A stretch of DNA of 64,000 nucleotides from Eurosta solidaginis (Eukaryota; Arthropoda; Insecta; Diptera; Tephritidae): the NCBI RefSeq assembly GCF_040869045.1, contig NC_090319.1:227330490-227394489 (forward strand). The letters run 5' to 3'. How positions within the stretch are numbered: the first letter of the stretch is position 1; each line of letters starts with the position of its first letter. Under the pieces are notes generated by a model. It was given only the letters and a program-made list of their open reading frames with translations, was not told the origin of the DNA and ran no database searches. Below are positions 21,658-32,100 of the stretch, piece by piece. Made by a program: the position numbers and the translations under genes.

Positions 21658-21671
21658 GTCCATTAGTTTAT
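21658..21671. repeat. 14 bp target site duplication, right copy
   Basis: This is identical to 15864-15877, and gypsy pol resumes inside it. Confidence 0.92.
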
Positions 21672-23314
21672 TTGTTTAATATGAAAGACCCCTCTTCAAA
21701 ACTTTCACGTATCAGACTTGAACTGGCAGAATACAACTTCACTATTGAATACATAAAAGGTAAAACGAACGTAGGCGCAGATGCATCACAATAGAAGAAA
21801 TTAAAAATTCAGGCAAATCAATTTTAGCGGTACAGACAAGATCACAGACAAAACAAGAACAATTAACGCAACAACAAATAGTCAAAGAAGAAAAAGCAAA
21901 ACGAAACACAAAATTACAAGTTTATGATAATTTTTCAAACAAATTTTCAAAGAAAATACCCAGAGTAAAATCCCAAATAAGTTATGATAAAAGTGGTAAA
22001 TTACGAATTTTGAGATAAATGCGCATTTAAAACACACAAAAATTGAGTTAATTAAGGTTGCGTGTGCTAACAAAATAATACATTTAGATGAATTACTTTT
22101 GAAGCTCCAAAAAGAAGCTGGCAAGCGCAATATTAATAAAATCGAATTGCAAAAAAATGATAATCTTTTTAAATATTTTTCGATATCAGATCTGAAAACC
22201 ACTGTGAATAAAATTTTAGAACGTTTAGAAATCATCCTAACCGAACCCGTAGAAACTGTGACAGACGAAGACAAAAAACATTAATTAATAACAATTTACC
22301 ATACCGACCCAATTTTAGGAGGACATTTCGGTAGCAAAAAAGTTTATGCAAAACTCAGAAACAAATATTATTGGAAAGGCATGACGCGCGATATAGCGAA
22401 ATTTGTTAAAAACTGTGAAAAATGTCTTTTGAATAAGGTTAAGCCAAAAACAAAAGAAAATTTAGTTCTAACCGAAACACCCTGTAAGCCATTCGACATT
22501 GTTGTTATTGACACTATAGGACCTCTACCTCAATCCGATAATGGTAACAAGTTTGCTGTAACCATTATATGCGATCTTAGCAAATACTTAGTAACGGTTG
22601 AAATACCTGATAAAAGCGCCAAAACGGTTAGATCAGCTATTTTTGAAAATTTCATACTAATATATGGGATTATGAAAACAATTAAAACTGATTTAGGTAC
22701 CGAATACAAAAATGAAATTTTTTCAGAGTTAACAAAATTATTAAAAATAGAACATAAATTTTCCACAGCGTACCATCATGAAACTCTTGGGACAGTAGAG
22801 CGAAACCACAGAGTTTTCAATGAATATTTAAGATCTTTTCTAAATCCCAATTTTTCCGACTGGGATGTTTACTTGAAATATTTCACTTTTCTTCATAACA
22901 CAACAACAAACACAGTATTCGATAATAAATTCTCACCATATGAATTAGTCTTTGGCAAAGCAGCTAATTTACCAAAGGAACTGCAAACCGATAAAATAGA
23001 CCCGATTTACAACATAGAAAACTATTCGAAAGAAGTTAAATTTCATTTTCAAAAACTCACTAATTAGCAAAAAAAAAGCCGTTACAGAACTCAAATTAAA
23101 AAATCAAACCGGATATAACAAAAGTTCACAACCAATATCTGTCAAGATATTTGACAAGGTATTGCTTGAAAAAGAACCCCGCGACAAGCATAGTAGTATC
23201 TATATTGGTCCTTATACCGTAATAGGTATTGACGGTGAAAACGTCACGTTAATTGATGACGAAACGAAAAAGGAAAAAATGGTACATCAAAATAGGATAA
23301 GAAAAATTCATTAA
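21672..23314 (+). pseudogene. pol: Gypsy pol, second part: RNase H end and integrase
   Basis: The RNase H tail resumes with LFNMKDPSSKLSRIRLEL and ends near NVGADA (21785), where the next frames contain stops. A degenerate linker follows (21800-22290). The integrase H2C2 finger is at about 22295-22440 (HTDPILGGHFGSKK, FVKNCEKCLLNK). The catalytic core is at 22500-22810, with aspartates in VVIDTIGP and KTDLGTEYKN and a glutamate in GTVERNHRVF. So all three acidic residues are present. The frame is open 22381-23067. A TAG and a shift then separate the C-terminal part (motifs YIGPYTVIGI and KMVHQNRIRKIH), which ends at TAA 23312-23314. Confidence 0.85.
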
Positions 23315-23671
23315 ATTAAATTTTTTAATTAAAGATTATTTAAAGTTAATCTCTATTGTTAAATTAGAAATAAAATGTTTTTCTTCCAAATTTGAAAAAA
23401 AAGATAATGAAATCAAATAAATTTAAACAATCATTAAAAATTAAGGACTGAATTCATACAGTAGAATTAAAACCCAACAAAAATGTTTCTAGTTATAAAA
23501 ATTAAATTTAAGTCCTACTTTACAACTAGACTTTAGAATTTAATTCTTAATTTAGATCTAAACATAGATGTAGATTTAAATTTAGATCAACAGTCTTAAA
23601 ATTTTAAAGTTAAGTACATCGCTTTTGGGACAGAATAATTTGGCCAATTCTTCTTTTCCAAAGGGGGATGA
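23315..23671 (+). other. Gypsy 3' untranslated region with polypurine tract
   Basis: This is AT-rich non-coding sequence after the integrase stop. It holds no env gene. The purine run aaagggggatga ends directly before the 3' LTR (23660-23671) and would prime plus-strand DNA synthesis. Confidence 0.8.
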
Positions 23672-24107
23672 TGTAAGGTAACCCTTACGACAAGTGTTGC
23701 GTGACCATAAAGTCAAGCAATGCTTATTAAACACAACCATAGTTCACAATAAGGGTTACCTACCAAAACAACACATTCACAATAAGGGCTATCTGTCAAA
23801 TGAATAGAAGCCAATTAATTCCGCGAATTTAACTTGTACAGACGTAAAATTCAGTAGCTCGTAATTTCAACATCATTTTAAGATATATATATATCTCACT
23901 ATATCAGAGCCTTTTAATTTCGGTTTAATAAAAAAGGACTATACAGTGTAATTATAAAGTGTAGCACTTTGTTTTTATTGAAAACGGAATTCTTTCGTGA
24001 GTATAAAACAGTATCGTGAGTTCTTGTACAAGCGGCTATCGTGCCTCATATGAAAAGAAGCGTTTCAACAAATTCATGGCGACCATCTCGGCTTGGTTGC
24101 ACTAAAT
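23672..24107 (+). repeat. Gypsy 3' LTR
   Basis: It starts TGTAAGG and matches the 5' LTR with about seven substitutions, one fewer (at) unit, and a short deletion near its end (ggccaagtcgaaaatgg against ggcttgg). The shared sequence runs to actaaa at 24107. Confidence 0.9.
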
Positions 24108-24682
24108 GGGAAAGCAATTGCACAAACCAAAACTGAGGCACTATATCGCACCGACTGGTCACTGATAATTTTCACTGTTTAGTGATTCGGAGCCCTCGCG
24201 GCACTTTTTAAATAAAAAACTTACCACAAAACTAACCAAAAAAAAGTGGCTAGAAATATATACACTTACGTACGTAGCTGCGTGAAGTTTGTAGTGAATG
24301 GATGTAGCGATGGAGTGTTTGTTGTATATGTGGATGATGTAAAGTACTACCAGTAATGTATCACCAAGATGATTTTTTGAACCCTGTTGAATAATGTGGA
24401 TAATGCGTATAACCAAGAAACTGCAACAATACCACCAAGAGTGTATCACCACGAAGATTTATATAAAAAATGCAGTGTATGTCGACGTTGAAAGTGCCAC
24501 GCGTAATGTATCACCAAGATGACTTGTGACAAATCCCAAAAACGTGTATAACTCCGCGCAATGTGGATAAATTGATTTTTGTTCTAGGTTGTAGCACCAG
24601 GATAATTTTTGTCAAAATTTTTCGCAATGTGGACTGTATATGTATATAGGTGTTGGTTCCTTGTTACGGGGAGAAAGGACCA
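24108..24682 (-). repeat. BEL1-B 5' leader, outer part, with a degenerate ~80 bp repeat
   Basis: The motif gtatcaccaagatga or a close form recurs at about 24357, 24441 and 24511, with a weaker version (agcaccaggataatt) at about 24592. Each is associated with gtgtataac or aatgtggat words. No ORF is seen. The stretch ends at the primer-site candidate next to 24683. Confidence 0.55.
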
Positions 24683-25138
24683 TGTACAATTATGGTGTGT
24701 CGCAAACTCGGCAAAGGAGTGGAGGCACCACAATTGTGTTAGAATTAAAAATTAAAAAAAAAATAAAGACGAGATATTTCTCGTTATAATAATGGTTTAT
24801 TTAAATGAAAGGAAATTGCACAGAACACAAATTAATTACCTTTTATAATAAAAATTGTGGCGGGGCTTCTCGGGACGGCTGGTTGTAGTTCGCTCAACGA
24901 TCGCTGGTAAAGTAGACGGTTGCCTTGTAATTAGTCTCATCTTTTTGTAAATATTCTGAAGACATTCTTTTTACTCAATACACTGTTTTATTTGTAACTT
25001 GATGAAAATGTAATTTCAATAATTCGATCATAAGAACTTTTGATGTGTATAATTTTTTATAAATATTGATGTCATTAAGAAATTTTGATTCTTTTTCGTT
25101 GTGAACTTCAAATAAAGAACTTACTTTAAAATTAAAAT
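24683..25138 (-). repeat. Candidate 5' LTR of BEL1-B
   Basis: On the minus strand an LTR end (...ttgtaca) is followed at once by tggtcctttctccccg, which begins with TGG like a tRNA primer site and resembles other BEL sites. The stretch contains aataaa-type signals on the minus strand. The outer edge is not defined, because no second LTR copy of this family is in the window. It lies somewhere between about 24960 and 25138. Confidence 0.5.
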
Positions 25139-27243
25139 TTCCCCCAACCTGCGGCAAGTATGCTTTTCGTAAAAGGCGACTAAATGCCCAAATGATCCAC
25201 GGGTTTGCCAGTGCAATTTATAGCCTCCCCAACCCAATTGTCAACCTCACCCACCCATGCCGAATCTTCTTTGTTTAGCAGGACAGGCGACCACAGGTTC
25301 CTCATGGAAGTAGGGGTGGGGACGGGATGGCCTAGAAGGTCCAATGTGGTCGATCCTGAGATGGTCGGGTTTGTGCCTTAACTTGTTATCGGAACGAACC
25401 GGGTTTATATCCAGCAAAGGACCATCAACATCGACAATAATGCCTAAAAACTTGGGAGAGTCTTTATCCCTACAACAACGATAGGATACCGTTGTTAAGC
25501 CCCGAAAATATGGGAAAGTGTCAACGTGGGAAGCTGATTCCATATGCTTTCATTTAAGAATGTACGGAGATAGTCCAGAATACCCCGTTAAATGCAGCAT
25601 CCTTTGCACAGAATACAATAAAAAGAGTATGACCGTCCTAAATACATAAATAATTTTCTAGCAGACTAAACAAAATCATTTTCTTAGAGCAATCAAGCAT
25701 ACAGCAGCCCCGTTGCATGGATCGCCATTTGTGAGCGGGACCTTATAAACGAAGTCGCATTGAAATACCTGAGTTACTCTTACTTAATACAACCGTCCGC
25801 CGATGCTTTGTTAGGCGCGTTTATTTGTTTGAGAAGCGAAAACCACTTCCCTAGGGTATTAAGAAATAAGTACAGGGCCCGATATACCTCCGATGAGGTT
25901 AAGGCCGTGTTACTCTTTACTTTTTAGTTTTTCCGAAAAATAGTCGGGACGGGACACACATGGCTTCCCACGGCATCTGGTGCTATGTACCGAAGCCGAT
26001 CGCGATTTTTCCCGACCAAGGGATGTCATTTCAGTTTAACCCCATTTCATCTGTTGCGTTCCTCACAAAAATTGTAATCCTACCAGCAGATCCTTGCAGC
26101 GGGACTGCTCTATTCTCTCTTGCTCCGGTAAGGTGTTGAACCCAGCACCGATCCAGAGAAATGGTTTTTCCGCGTGTGTCAGAAAGAGTCATTTAAGGAC
26201 GGTCACACTCATGTCAGTGTGTCACGTGCAAATGATGGTTGCATCGTGTGGGGTATTTCGGCTAAATACTACCATTCGCCGACACGGTTTCTTTTACAAA
26301 TCTTTTGTGGCACCTTGCTGTTCACGCCCAAGGGCGTCCAGTAGTCTGCGCCGTAGCTCCCCCACTGCCTTCTAGCAGTTTCGTGCTCAGCAAACCACAA
26401 CAAGTACCTGCTGCTCACTCCTCCAGGTCACACGGCCGCTTCAACTCACAACTACAATCTCCATAGCATGGTAAGTATCAATTCCGAGCACCAGCCTGTG
26501 CCCCCGTCCTCTCCCCTCTTTCTGTCAGAAGTACAAGAGTAGGTTATGGAAACAGACTCTTAGTCCCTATCACCCTATGCACCCTTTGGCAGTGTAGGAT
26601 ATTTATGCTTGCGACGTCTGCCCAATGCAGTTCCTGCCTTGGATGGTGCCATTTTCCTAGATGTTCAGTTCTCAACGACAGTAGTCCCCAGCCGGTTTTT
26701 GCTTCCAAAGCCACACACCCAACAACACCGGGTACTCCGATGTTTACCCAGATACGTCCATTCACAGGCCCCAACAGCACTTCCGACCTAGCCTTGCACA
26801 ACCCAGGTACATTCACCCTTCCGCATTTCTGTGATCCAAGAGACTAAGCTCACGGCAAAATCTACTTTGGTTACAACGTCCATAGAAAAGATCGTGCGAG
26901 AGGAAATGGAGGCGGACTCGCATTTATCACACAAGCAATATAATCTATTTTATCCTGACATCTACGCAGGGACAGCGTCCTGGGCCGTCAAGGCATACAA
27001 ATGAGTCCGATTGGGCGATGCAAATTTAGAAATCACCAACATCTATATCCATCATATCATCTGCTGCCGCAGTGGGTATTGCGCTGATATCAGCGCTCTA
27101 TTTTAATGCTCACCATGATCTGTGACATTCTGATTTACAAGCAGACAGCAGGGGTGAGATCAAATAGAAGGCTCAGCGTTCTGCACAATAAACGTGCACA
27201 CACATATGGTGGGACGCTGTCATAGCTCGCCAGACATCTACAT
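25139..27243 (+). mobile_element. LINE-alpha, 5' half, plus strand, strongly decayed
   Basis: 25139-25545 is a GC-rich block starting ctgcggcaagtatgc, of a kind I associate with the 5' region of dipteran LINEs. 25546-26070 I cannot assign beyond lying in the element's span. 26071-27243 contains frame-broken remnants of the zinc-finger and endonuclease ORF found better preserved on the minus strand at 46085-47120. The copy ends abruptly at 27243, against the tail of an opposite-strand LINE. Confidence 0.55.
26071..27243 (+). pseudogene. LINE-alpha ORF remnant (zinc finger, AP endonuclease)
   Basis: SFVAPCC near 26310-26330 matches the end of the LINE zinc-finger domain. Endonuclease remnants VIQETKLTAKST (about 26830-26860) and EEMEADSHLSH (26900-26930) line up with AAIQETKLTARSA and GNGGGLAFITHH in the 46225-46803 copy. 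Later words fit the GDANLEI(T/I)NIYI segment (27020-27050). Many stops and shifts are present. No RT follows in this orientation. Confidence 0.65.
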
Positions 27244-27465
27244 CGGTAGGTTAGGTTAAGTTGAACTGGCCGGTCCGTGAGGACCTCACATTGATTAAAT
27301 GAGTTGTTGTGTTAACAGTGCTTCGCCCCCCCATTGGATGGGCACGACCACTCACAAATTGTCATCAAAATCCTCTAACGGTAGTCCAAAGAAATTGGCT
27401 GTTTGAACAGGGGCAGACCATAGGGAGGTGGGTGTTAAAGGCGTAAGTTCCCCATTACAATCATT
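27244..27465 (-). pseudogene. LINE-alpha 3' end, C-terminal codons and 3' UTR
   Basis: On the minus strand 27465-27355 encodes the last ~37 codons of the LINE-alpha ORF (LTPTSLW, then FFGLPLEDFDDNL and stop). The remainder is the 3' UTR ending in a ttaggtta-rich tail. The coding sequence continues in frame across the BEL2 insertion into 42194 and beyond, which proves that BEL2 landed inside this LINE. A similar tail occurs on another LINE at 53266. Confidence 0.85.
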
Positions 27466-27470
27466 GGTGT

Positions 27471-27791
27471 TAGATATTTTTTAGCCCTTTTTTCTCACTG
27501 TTCACTACAATGCACTCACCTCGAACAATCTTTGCGAAAATAAATAAAAAGAAGAAGGGATTTTCAACTTTAATAAAGGTGTACAAAATTGTTTATTTGA
27601 ATTTGTTTAGCTGCGATGGCGCAAATCGACCATAGCGTTCGAAATTTTACAAATTGTGAAAAATGTTCATATATGAATGTATAGGTGTGGTGTGACAATT
27701 TATGTGAGTGAACGTGTTAGTGTGTGGTGTGTTAAGTGGGCGGCAGGGTTGCACCTGCCAGTGTGCCGGTGTTGCCACGCTCGTTTAGCCA
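27471..27791 (-). repeat. BEL2 3' LTR
   Basis: On the minus strand it begins TGGCTAAACGAGCG and ends AATATCTA. It matches 41874-42188 with scattered substitutions and small indels, which makes BEL2 clearly older than the elements inside it. It is preceded by the polypurine tract and followed by the target duplication. Confidence 0.9.
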
Positions 27792-27805
27792 TCCCGGCCC
27801 CCTAG
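27792..27805 (-). promoter_or_regulatory. BEL2 polypurine tract
   Basis: The minus strand reads tagggggccggga directly before the 3' LTR start. This purine run is the expected plus-strand primer. Confidence 0.75.
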
Positions 27806-27817
27806 GCGAGTGATTAG

Positions 27818-28437
27818 CCTAGCAATCGTTGTAGCTGCTGCAGGGTTGCCACGACGTTACTTAGCCCTGATGGGCGACGGCTGCGCTGCGTGGTTGATGG
27901 TCGACGATGTGATGCCACTTGAGGGCGATAGCGGGCCCCTGGATGGGTTCACTGCCTTGGATGCTGGTTCTGCTGCCAATAGGGACGTGGTGCTTGTGGA
28001 CGTTGTTGCGTGGTGATGGCGCGACGGGGACGCTGCGCCTTGGTATTCGGTGGAGCAGGGTATGGTTTGGCCTGTCACACAATTGGCATAATGTGGTGGA
28101 GGTACACTCCGTCGTTGCATGCCACAATGCCAAGCAATTTAGGCAATGGCCGTGCGCTTGTGCCACCTGCTGCCGTTGAAGCGGTTGCATGCCACGAAAT
28201 ATTGCGCATAGGCGTAGCGCATGCGGGCGGCGGCAGAGTGGGCAGCGCACGCCATGTGCCACTACCCCCTTTGTGGCGTTTGCGGAGTGGCCGCTATGTT
28301 AGGCATCTGCGATGCAGGACGAGGACTTTGACCCGGTGGGCACGTTGCTCGGGATGCAGTGGTGCGCGGCGCTGCTGCACGGTAACCGCTGAGCGGATGG
28401 TGGGTTTTGGGGCGGCTTCATCCAGTTCCATGTCCAT
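27818..28437 (-). pseudogene. BEL2 third ORF after pol: zinc-knuckle protein, decayed
   Basis: This lies between integrase and the polypurine tract, where some LTR elements carry env. ATG 28437 starts MDMELDEAAPKPTIRSAVTV. After frame changes at about 28330 and 28262 the protein continues through three cysteine/histidine clusters, CPLCRRPHALRLC, CLNCLALWHATTEC and CQLCDRPNHTLLH (about 28240-28060), and ends in a helical tail (TLQQLQRLL) almost touching the polypurine tract. The clusters have the spacing of BEL gag nucleocapsid knuckles, so it is not an env-type membrane protein. A good splice acceptor (ctttctccatacag) stands about 8-10 bases upstream of the ATG, so expression from a spliced mRNA is plausible. 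The region is unusually GC-rich. The function is unknown; RNA binding is the obvious inference. Confidence 0.7.
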
Positions 28438-28636
28438 GATACCCTGTATGGAGAAAGAGTGGACTTTAGTGTCTCATAAGGGCATATTGAGTGCTTGATA
28501 GAAGCAGGTTTATGGACATATGTAAATATATAAATATAAATATTTTATTTATCATTTAAGCGGTTTTTCGAATCGGTTTTAAAGCATAATCGTTTGGATC
28601 GGTTAATTTGTTTAGGTTTGGTTTATTTTTATGCTA

Positions 28637-29603
28637 TTAGATATTTGTGTGATCAATATTATCGGCATTAGGGCCGATAGGTAAAAACCAAAGCTTTACG
28701 AGCAGTCGAGTGAGTGTACCGTTTTGCGTACGCAGGTCAACTACTCGGATGTGACCGTCGGAGCCATAAAGTACCTTTTCAATGCGACCTAGCCGCCATT
28801 CAGTTGGAGGGAGACATTCGTCATGAATTAGAACGCATTCTCCAATTTTTGGGGCGTCCACCCATGTGTGGTGCACTGGGGGGAATAAATTGCCAATTAA
28901 TGCCTTTGGGTGCGTACTTCTTAATGATTTCCGGCGAGACTTGCTTAGCGAATTGGATGTACTCCTTTTCGGTGGCTCTTTTTGCACCGATAAAGGTTTT
29001 TCAATTGTCGCTCATGATTTTTGAAGGAAATCCTCGCCGTCCGACAAAGCGTGCAAATGCCGCGAGAAAAGCTGAAGTGGTAAGATCAGAACATAACTCT
29101 AAGTGCACCGCTTTTGTCGTAAAACATACAAAGACGGCCACGTAACCCTTCGTTATGGTAGAAGACCTTAGCATCGAGGCCTTTAGCTGGAAAGGTCCGG
29201 CAAAATCAAAACCCGTGATAGTGAAGGGCAGAGTGAAATTGCAGCGCTCAGGTGGTAAAGCTGCCATGATCTGCGTGCGCATTTTCTGTTAATGCAATGT
29301 GCATTCTTTACACATGAAAATGCACCTTTTTATTAACGGCTTTAGTCGGGGTATATAAAATTCCTGTCGGATCATTTGTTGCATTAGCCGAGGTACGGCG
29401 TGTACCATTAACATGTGCAGGTAATTAATAAAAAGTGTGGCAAATGCGGATTTTTCCGGAATTAATATAGGATGCCGTTCATTGTAGCTCATATTGGAGT
29501 TTGCTAGTCTACCATTGGCCCGAAGCAGACCCTTCGAGTCTAAAAAGGGGGTAAGAACTAACAGTGGGCTCTTTTTGTCAATCGGCTTTGATGCCGTCAA
29601 CAA
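28637..29603 (-). pseudogene. BEL2 integrase with large core deletion
   Basis: The H2C2 finger region is at 29603-29289 (SYNERHPILIP, CIFMCKECTLH), followed by a TAA. The core start (29282-29001) holds the first catalytic aspartate in FDFAGPF and the second in MSDN, followed by a TGA at about 28999. After KTFIGAK about 120 residues are missing, including the GGLWEA-type segment with the catalytic glutamate. The C-terminal domain (GECVLIHDECLPPTEW, RIEKVLYGSDGHIRVV) ends at 28637. Between here and the third ORF (28438-28636) lies only AT-rich non-coding DNA. Confidence 0.85.
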
Positions 29604-29638
29604 TGCCTTTTCACTGTTGTAATATCGATTTTGTGTGA

Positions 29639-30361
29639 TTATATGTGTCGATTAAGTATATTTTTGCCCGCTGCACATCTTGATGCGTTAGAGCATAACT
29701 TGAGGTATTTGGGATTCCTCTTATTCTTTAAGCGATTTACAAATTGAAACATATACGCTATTACCCTTAACGCTCGGGGGAACGACGAAAATCGCTCAAG
29801 GATGTCGTTTTCCTCCAGAGTCGCATGGAAGCCTTCGATTCTTCGACTTTTCGGGGCTATGATATTACGTGCAGGGGACTTTGGCCATGATTCTGGTGAT
29901 TCTATTAGCCAATGAGGGCCATTCCACCAAAGTGGTGTGGTTGTTAGGTGCAGTGGTTTGCAGCCTCTTGTGCCAAGATCCGCGGGGTTATCAGCACTGG
30001 CTACATGTCGCCAAGTTGCTGGCCCAACTAAGTCAAGAATTTGAGCTGTGCGGTTTGACACGTATGTCTTCTAGGTATGCGGTGGTTTTTCTAACCAAGC
30101 TAAGACAATTTCTGAATCAGACCACAGATATAATGTTCGATTGCTTAACTTTAAGCTGCTTTGTACGGTTGAGGCTAGTTTGGCGAGCAGAAGTGCTCCG
30201 CATAGCTCAAGCCGTGGAAGGCTTACGGTTTTAAGGGGTGCCACCTTGCCTTTTGCAACTAATAAATGGCTTGTAGTTCTGCCATTGTGCTGCGTTCGTA
30301 TGTAAAAAAGCTGCGCAGTATGCTTTTTCCGAAGCATCGCAGAAGCCGTGGAGTTCCACAT
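29639..30361 (-). pseudogene. BEL2 RNase H and connector
   Basis: Minus-strand motifs are [19 protein letters not shown] (about 30190-30245), [20 protein letters not shown] (about 30075-30130), NPADLGTRGCKP, WWNGPHWL, and the connector EENDILERFSSFPRALRV. Frame changes at about 30071 and 30231 break it. The upstream part [19 protein letters not shown] belongs to the end of the RT frame. Confidence 0.8.
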
Positions 30362-31486
30362 GGTGATCGGGTGAGAAGTTCATCCACCGAGGTATTTGTA
30401 TCTCGGATATAGTATGCAAGTTATTTGCAAATTGGGACCCTTTTATTAACCGAAGTGGTTTGACTACTTCATCCCAATCTGTTCCATCTAGCCATAATTC
30501 TTGTATAAGGATTTTCGCTTGTATCATAATTGGCGCAAACCATCCTGTGGGGTCGAAAAGTTTTGCCACAGATGACAGAATTTGTCTTTTCGTTTTTGCT
30601 GATATTGCAGATCTTGACTCAAGCGTGCATGAGAATTTATCTGATATCGCATTCCACTGTATGCCCAGGGTTTTGGTGGTGCTCTCCTTTTCAAATTTCA
30701 AAATGTTTGTATCTAATAGATGCTCTTTATTTATATTTGCTAGTATTTCTGGATGGTTTGCAGTTATCTTTTTTAACGGGAATGCTGCTAAATCAAGATC
30801 TTTGATGACTTGATGCAGTGATTCGCACGCTAGGGGAAGGCTGTGACTTCCAGACAGGATGTCGTCTACATATGTTTGAGAGCTAAGCACCGCGGCGGCT
30901 AGAGGTAGTTGCGCCTTGGTATCTTTTGCTAGTTCATGCAGTGTTGGAATTGCTAGAAAGGGGGCGCGGTTTACGCCAAATGTCACCGTTTTCAGTTTGT
31001 AGTCTCGTATCGGACTACTAGGTGAATTACGAAATATTATACGTTGGTAATCTTGGTCGTCTGTATGTACAAGGATTTGTCTGCACAATTTTTCGACGTC
31101 ACCATTGAATACGTATTTATACGTACGCCACTGTAAATATTTTCATAGGAATTTACTGCTTGCATATGATCTAATTGTGGGTATTCCTCAATGACGTTAT
31201 CATATGAGGTTTTTAGATCGCCTTTCTTCAGTAAGTTTCTTTCCATACCTAGAAATTGCTGAAGTGCTGAGGTACGTGATTGACCCAAGGCGAGTGTATA
31301 TGGATATTGGTGTTTAAATGGTAGTCGTACGACGTACCTCCCGTTACCTGATCTTGTAGTTGTGGATTCATAGAAAGCTTCACAATACTTATCTTCAGGT
31401 GTAGTACCGGGTATGGGAGCGAGTTCTTCCACTTCCCAAAATTTTTTCAATTGTGAGTTAAGATCGTCATTCGAAATATCTTCCAC
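30231..31486 (-). pseudogene. BEL2 reverse transcriptase
   Basis: The N-terminal part (31486-31037) contains YCEAFYESTTTRSGNGRYVV and LPFKHQYP. A deletion and frame change at about 31090-31140 removes the segment that normally holds VVFDAS-type motifs. The palm follows: [24 protein letters not shown] and catalytic YVDDILSG (about 30850-30875). The thumb ([13 protein letters not shown]) and then the start of RNase H ([12 protein letters not shown]) follow. Confidence 0.85.
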
Positions 31487-31537
31487 TTGCGTTGTGAATG
31501 TGAAGATTTTCTCTTTGACTTGACCGCTTAAAATCCA

Positions 31538-32095
31538 TCAGAAAATGGTATTTTGGGCCAAAAGGGTGTTGGAAATTTTCTCAACACCTTCTAGTATTAT
31601 TTGGAGGATCAAGTCGCTTCCCAATAATACGTCGATTTGATCTGGTGTATGGCAATTAGGGTCGGCGAGTTTCAGATGCGAAAACTTTTGCCAATGCTTG
31701 CTGCTGATGTTATAGCTTGGAAGCATATTTGTAAGTCGTGGTAGAACTATAGCGTGTGCTTTTATTCTTCGATCGGCGTTGTGAGAAACCAGGGTAATGA
31801 GGCAGATTTTATTTGAGTTTTGTACTACTCTTCCGCCCATACCTGAGATTTCGAAATTGGCTGGTCTGGTTGGCAGATTTGACCTGCTTTGAACCTTAGA
31901 GGTTATGAAGGATCGCTGTGATCCTTGATCTATAAGGGCTCTTAATTTAAACAATTCTCCTCGGTGTTCTATAGAAACAATTGCTGTGGGTAATAAGGTT
32001 TTGCTTTCATTATCGGAATGAAGCGTTTGAATGTTGACAGATTTTGAACAACATGGTTGTTCTTGGCAATTTTCGGGATTTTCAGACGTAACAGT
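31538..32095 (-). pseudogene. BEL2 protease region
   Basis: LRALIDQGSQRSFI (about 31910-31950) is the BEL aspartic protease signature, with glutamine in place of the threonine or serine of DTG/DSG. The region runs on through GMGGRVVQNSNK and LGSDLILQIILEGV to 31538, where a stop interrupts QNTIFW. Upstream, 31955-32095 is the gag-protease linker. Confidence 0.75.
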
Positions 32096-32100
32096 TGCAG

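Larger units (their letters stand above)
9722..24107 (+). mobile_element. Gypsy-family LTR retrotransposon, mdg1/412-like
   Basis: The element is complete in outline: 5' LTR (9722-10168), primer-binding site (10169-10186), long leader, gag (12528-13895), pol in the -1 frame, polypurine tract and 3' LTR (23672-24107). There is no env. The tRNA-Arg-type primer site is the one known from mdg1 and 412. Its own length without the nested Penelope pair is about 8.6 kb. LTRs begin TGTAAGG and differ at roughly seven positions plus one small indel region, so it is not very recent. It sits in the BEL1-B leader. Flanking bases (gggg left, tggg right) are only an imperfect 4 bp target duplication. Confidence 0.9.
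4546..24682 (-). mobile_element. BEL1-B: BEL/Pao element with gypsy nested in its leader
   Basis: On the minus strand the order is 5' LTR candidate (24683-25138), leader (24108-24682 and 9173-9721, split by the gypsy), gag, protease, RT, RNase H and integrase. It stops inside the integrase C-terminal part at 4546, where the gypsy leader fragment begins. The 3' LTR is therefore missing. Nonsense codons and frameshifts are present in gag, between protease and RT, in RNase H and in integrase, so the copy is dead. Over the shared region it is a near twin of BEL1-A. Confidence 0.85.

Noticed and set aside
27919..28498. Long GC-rich open frames on the plus strand
   Set aside because: They are antisense to the zinc-knuckle ORF of BEL2. 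The cysteine/histidine pattern exists only on the minus strand.
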